Shown here: piece by piece, positions 5,723 to 7,299 of the stretch
How the letters are laid out: each line of letters begins with the position of its first letter
How positions within the stretch are numbered: the stretch's first letter is position 1
DNA from: Sneathiella sp.
Lineage (GTDB): Bacteria; Pseudomonadota; Alphaproteobacteria; Sneathiellales; Sneathiellaceae
Reading direction: 5' to 3'
Assembly: GCA_002732675.1 (NCBI GenBank)
Contig: NVRR01000158.1
Span: 1-7,299 of the forward strand
Length of the DNA: 7,299 nt
Notes under the pieces: model-generated
The model's input: the letters and a program-made list of their open reading frames with translations, nothing else
Told to the model about the DNA's origin: nothing
Database searches by the model: none
Position numbers and translations under genes: made by a program

Positions 5723-6979
5723 ATGGCGCGCTACTCAGCCTTCGAAATTTTCAGGCAGGCACTTTCCGGTCATAAAAATTGGCCAGTTATGTGGCGCGAT
5801 CCGGTGCCGAAAGCCCAATATGACGTGATCATTATCGGCGGCGGCGGGCATGGTCTGGCGACGGCTTACTATTTGGCGAAGGAGCATGGAATTCGCAACA
5901 TCGCTGTGCTCGAAAAAGGTTGGCTGGGCGGCGGCAATACGGGGCGAAACACCACTATTGTACGCTCCAACTATATGATCACGGGAAATACCGAGTTCTA
6001 CGAGCATTCGTTGAAGCTGTGGGAGGATTTATCGCAGGACCTGAACTACAACGTCATGTTCTCGCAGCGGGGTCAGTATAATACTTTCCACAATCCATCG
6101 CAAAGGGATGCCGCGCGGCGGCGCGCAAATACATTGCGGCTGAATGGCATCGAAGCGGAACTGGTGGATACCAAGGAAATGAAAGCCCGGGTGCCGGGAC
6201 TGGATTATTCGGCAATGGCCCGCTTTCCCATATTGGGCGCCATTTACCAGCGACGGGCGGGCACAGCACGTCATGACGCGGTGGCGTGGGGGTATGCGCG
6301 GGGCGCTGACGAGCTTGGCGTTGATATCATTCAGAATTGCGAGGTCGAGGAATTTATTCGGGACGGCGCCAAAATTGTTGGTGTCCGAACGTCTCGCGGC
6401 GAAATCCGGGCGGATAAAATCGGTATGGCGGTGGCGGGACACAGCTCCCACCTAGCCGCCAAAGCCGGACTGATGCTGCCCATTGAAAGCCATGTTTTGC
6501 AGGCTTTTGTCTCGGAACCGCTTAAACCCATATTCGATACGGTGATTTCATTCGGCGCGGCGCATTTTTATATCAGCCAGTCGGACAAGGGTGGCCTTGT
6601 CATGGGCGGCGATATCGATGGCTATAATTCATATGCGCAGAGAGGCGGCTTGCCAACCATGGAGCATGTCTTCGCTGCCGGCGTTTCCTTTTTGCCGTTT
6701 TTATCGCGGCTTAAAATTCTGCGTCAATGGGGCGGGGTTGTCGATATGACCATGGATGGCAGCCCGATTATTTGCAAGTCGCCCATCGATGGTCTTTATA
6801 TCAATGGCGGCTGGTGCTATGGCGGCTTTAAGGCAACGCCGGCGTCGGGCTGGTGTTTTGCCCATACCATCGCCAGGGATGAGCCGCATCGTTTCAATGA
6901 AAAATTCCGTCTTGACCGATTTGCGAGGGGGTATGCGATTGATGAACGTGGCGCAGGGCCGATACCCAATGCCCACTAA
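5723..6979 (+). CDS. soxB: Sarcosine oxidase subunit beta (heterotetrameric)
   Basis: This is the catalytic subunit of the cytoplasmic heterotetrameric sarcosine oxidase. The enzyme converts sarcosine and O2 to glycine and H2O2, with the methyl carbon captured as 5,10-methylene-tetrahydrofolate or released as formaldehyde. The 418 residues show an FAD-binding Rossmann motif, VIIIGGGGHGLATAYYLA (35-52), with the acidic ribose-binding E64 in VLEKGW. They also show the family blocks GNTGRNTTIVRSNY (71-84) and FSQRGQYN (113-120). H184, in GTARHDAVAWGYAR, corresponds to the His that covalently binds FMN in characterised beta subunits, so both flavin sites look intact. The C-terminal part has the conserved WGG.VD.T.D.SPII and NGGW.YGGFK.TP.SG blocks. 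Characterised homologues are about 400 residues; the extra N-terminus (MARYSAFEIFRQALSG) is common in alphaproteobacterial forms. The start is supported by AAGGA seven bases upstream. It is the first gene of soxBDA, with soxD 35 bases downstream. Confidence 0.96.
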   Translation: MARYSAFEIFRQALSGHKNWPVMWRDPVPKAQYDVIIIGGGGHGLATAYYLAKEHGIRNIAVLEKGWLGGGNTGRNTTIVRSNYMITGNTEFYEHSLKLWEDLSQDLNYNVMFSQRGQYNTFHNPSQRDAARRRANTLRLNGIEAELVDTKEMKARVPGLDYSAMARFPILGAIYQRRAGTARHDAVAWGYARGADELGVDIIQNCEVEEFIRDGAKIVGVRTSRGEIRADKIGMAVAGHSSHLAAKAGLMLPIESHVLQAFVSEPLKPIFDTVISFGAAHFYISQSDKGGLVMGGDIDGYNSYAQRGGLPTMEHVFAAGVSFLPFLSRLKILRQWGGVVDMTMDGSPIICKSPIDGLYINGGWCYGGFKATPASGWCFAHTIARDEPHRFNEKFRLDRFARGYAIDERGAGPIPNAH

Positions 6980-7014
6980 TTCAACATATTTGGCTGTGAA
7001 AGGGAGGGTCTCTT

Positions 7015-7290
7015 ATGCTGCGCATTGATTGTCCGTTCTGTGGCACCCGGGATGAAACAGAATTCGTCTATGGCGGGGATGCAAGTCGCTTGCGCCCGGA
7101 TATGGCTGAAACCTCGGAAGAAGTCTGGAACGACTATGTATTTTTGCGTCCGAACCCAAAAGGCCCACATCCGGAATACTGGTTTCACCAACACGGGTGC
7201 CGGTCCTGGCTGAAAGTAACCCGCAATGTTGTGACCCATGAAATCACGATGGTATCCTATGCGAGCCCAGACAGGGGAGATGCCGAATGA
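7015..7290 (+). CDS. soxD: Sarcosine oxidase subunit delta (heterotetrameric)
   Basis: The small 91-residue subunit of the sarcosine oxidase complex binds structural zinc. The zinc site is visible as CPFCG (C6, C9) and H58-Q-H-G-C62, which keeps the His-x3-Cys spacing of known delta subunits. Other family markers are ETEFVYGG (14-21), W38...Y41VF.R.NPKG (to 50), E54YWFHQHGCRSW and the V.R...THEI tail (68-77). Its length is normal for the family. GGGAGG (7002-7007) lies seven bases ahead of ATG 7015. The stop overlaps the next start as ATGA (7287-7290), indicating translational coupling with soxA. The subunit has no catalytic role of its own; it completes the alpha-beta-gamma-delta assembly. 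Confidence 0.95.
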   Translation: MLRIDCPFCGTRDETEFVYGGDASRLRPDMAETSEEVWNDYVFLRPNPKGPHPEYWFHQHGCRSWLKVTRNVVTHEITMVSYASPDRGDAE

Positions 7291-7299
7291 GTAGGGCAC
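7287..7299 (+). CDS. soxA: Sarcosine oxidase subunit alpha, first codons only
   Basis: ATG 7287 overlaps the soxD stop as ATGA and is preceded by GGGGAGA (7274-7280) at a good six-base spacing. Only M-S-R-A is encoded before the window ends, so the identity rests on the conserved soxB-soxD-soxA(-soxG) order rather than on the protein itself. The full alpha subunit is normally close to 1000 residues, binds NAD+, and carries the tetrahydrofolate-dependent domain that takes the one-carbon unit. Confidence 0.75.

Noticed and set aside
6029..6451. Minus-strand 140-codon open frame inside soxB
   Set aside because: It lies wholly opposite a highly conserved soxB coding region. Its translation is rich in Arg, Pro and His, as expected for an antisense shadow.
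1..7299. A new defence, mobile or biosynthetic system
   Set aside because: All complete genes fit known families of metabolism or transport. There are no nucleases, toxin-like pairs, transposases, reverse transcriptases, synthetases or CRISPR-like repeats to support such a claim.

Overview
The window reads as an ordinary, gene-dense stretch of a Gram-negative alphaproteobacterial chromosome. The best evidence is the long N-terminal form of SoxB (beginning MARYSAF), the soxB-soxD-soxA gene order, the DUF2332 protein and the SDR ending in an LDLRPWLEKW-type tail. A sphingomonad or related marine lineage is plausible, but the sequence alone does not settle the genus. No tRNA, rRNA, CRISPR array, transposase or phage gene is visible.

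Layout. Bases 1-497 hold the C-terminal part of an amidase-signature hydrolase that enters from the left. A 216-base spacer follows, with a possible short gene remnant and a weak promoter. A class I SAM-dependent methyltransferase (714-1559) comes next, then a second spacer (1560-1807) carrying an imperfect hairpin and a spaced direct repeat. Three rightward genes follow: a 12-TM MFS efflux-type transporter (1808-2992), a DUF2332 protein (3113-4171) and a small NADPH-dependent FMN reductase-type flavoprotein (4221-4754). Convergent to these, on the minus strand, is a short-chain dehydrogenase/reductase-like protein (4807-5538) whose active site departs from the family norm. A 184-base divergent spacer rich in short dyads and tandem repeats separates it from the sox operon: soxB (5723-6979), soxD (7015-7290) and the first codons of soxA (from 7287), which runs off the right edge.

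How the genes work together. The only firmly interpretable pathway is heterotetrameric sarcosine oxidase. It oxidatively demethylates sarcosine to glycine, passing the one-carbon unit to tetrahydrofolate and reducing O2 to H2O2; it is usually the last step of glycine betaine or creatine breakdown. The methyltransferase, transporter, DUF2332 protein and flavoprotein share a strand, but their spacers (248, 120 and 49 bases) are too wide to prove one operon or a joint function. I do not see a convincing previously undescribed multi-gene system. The points most worth checking are the altered SDR catalytic motif, the repeat-rich SDR/sox divergent control region, and the uncharacterised DUF2332 protein with its methyltransferase-like glycine motif.
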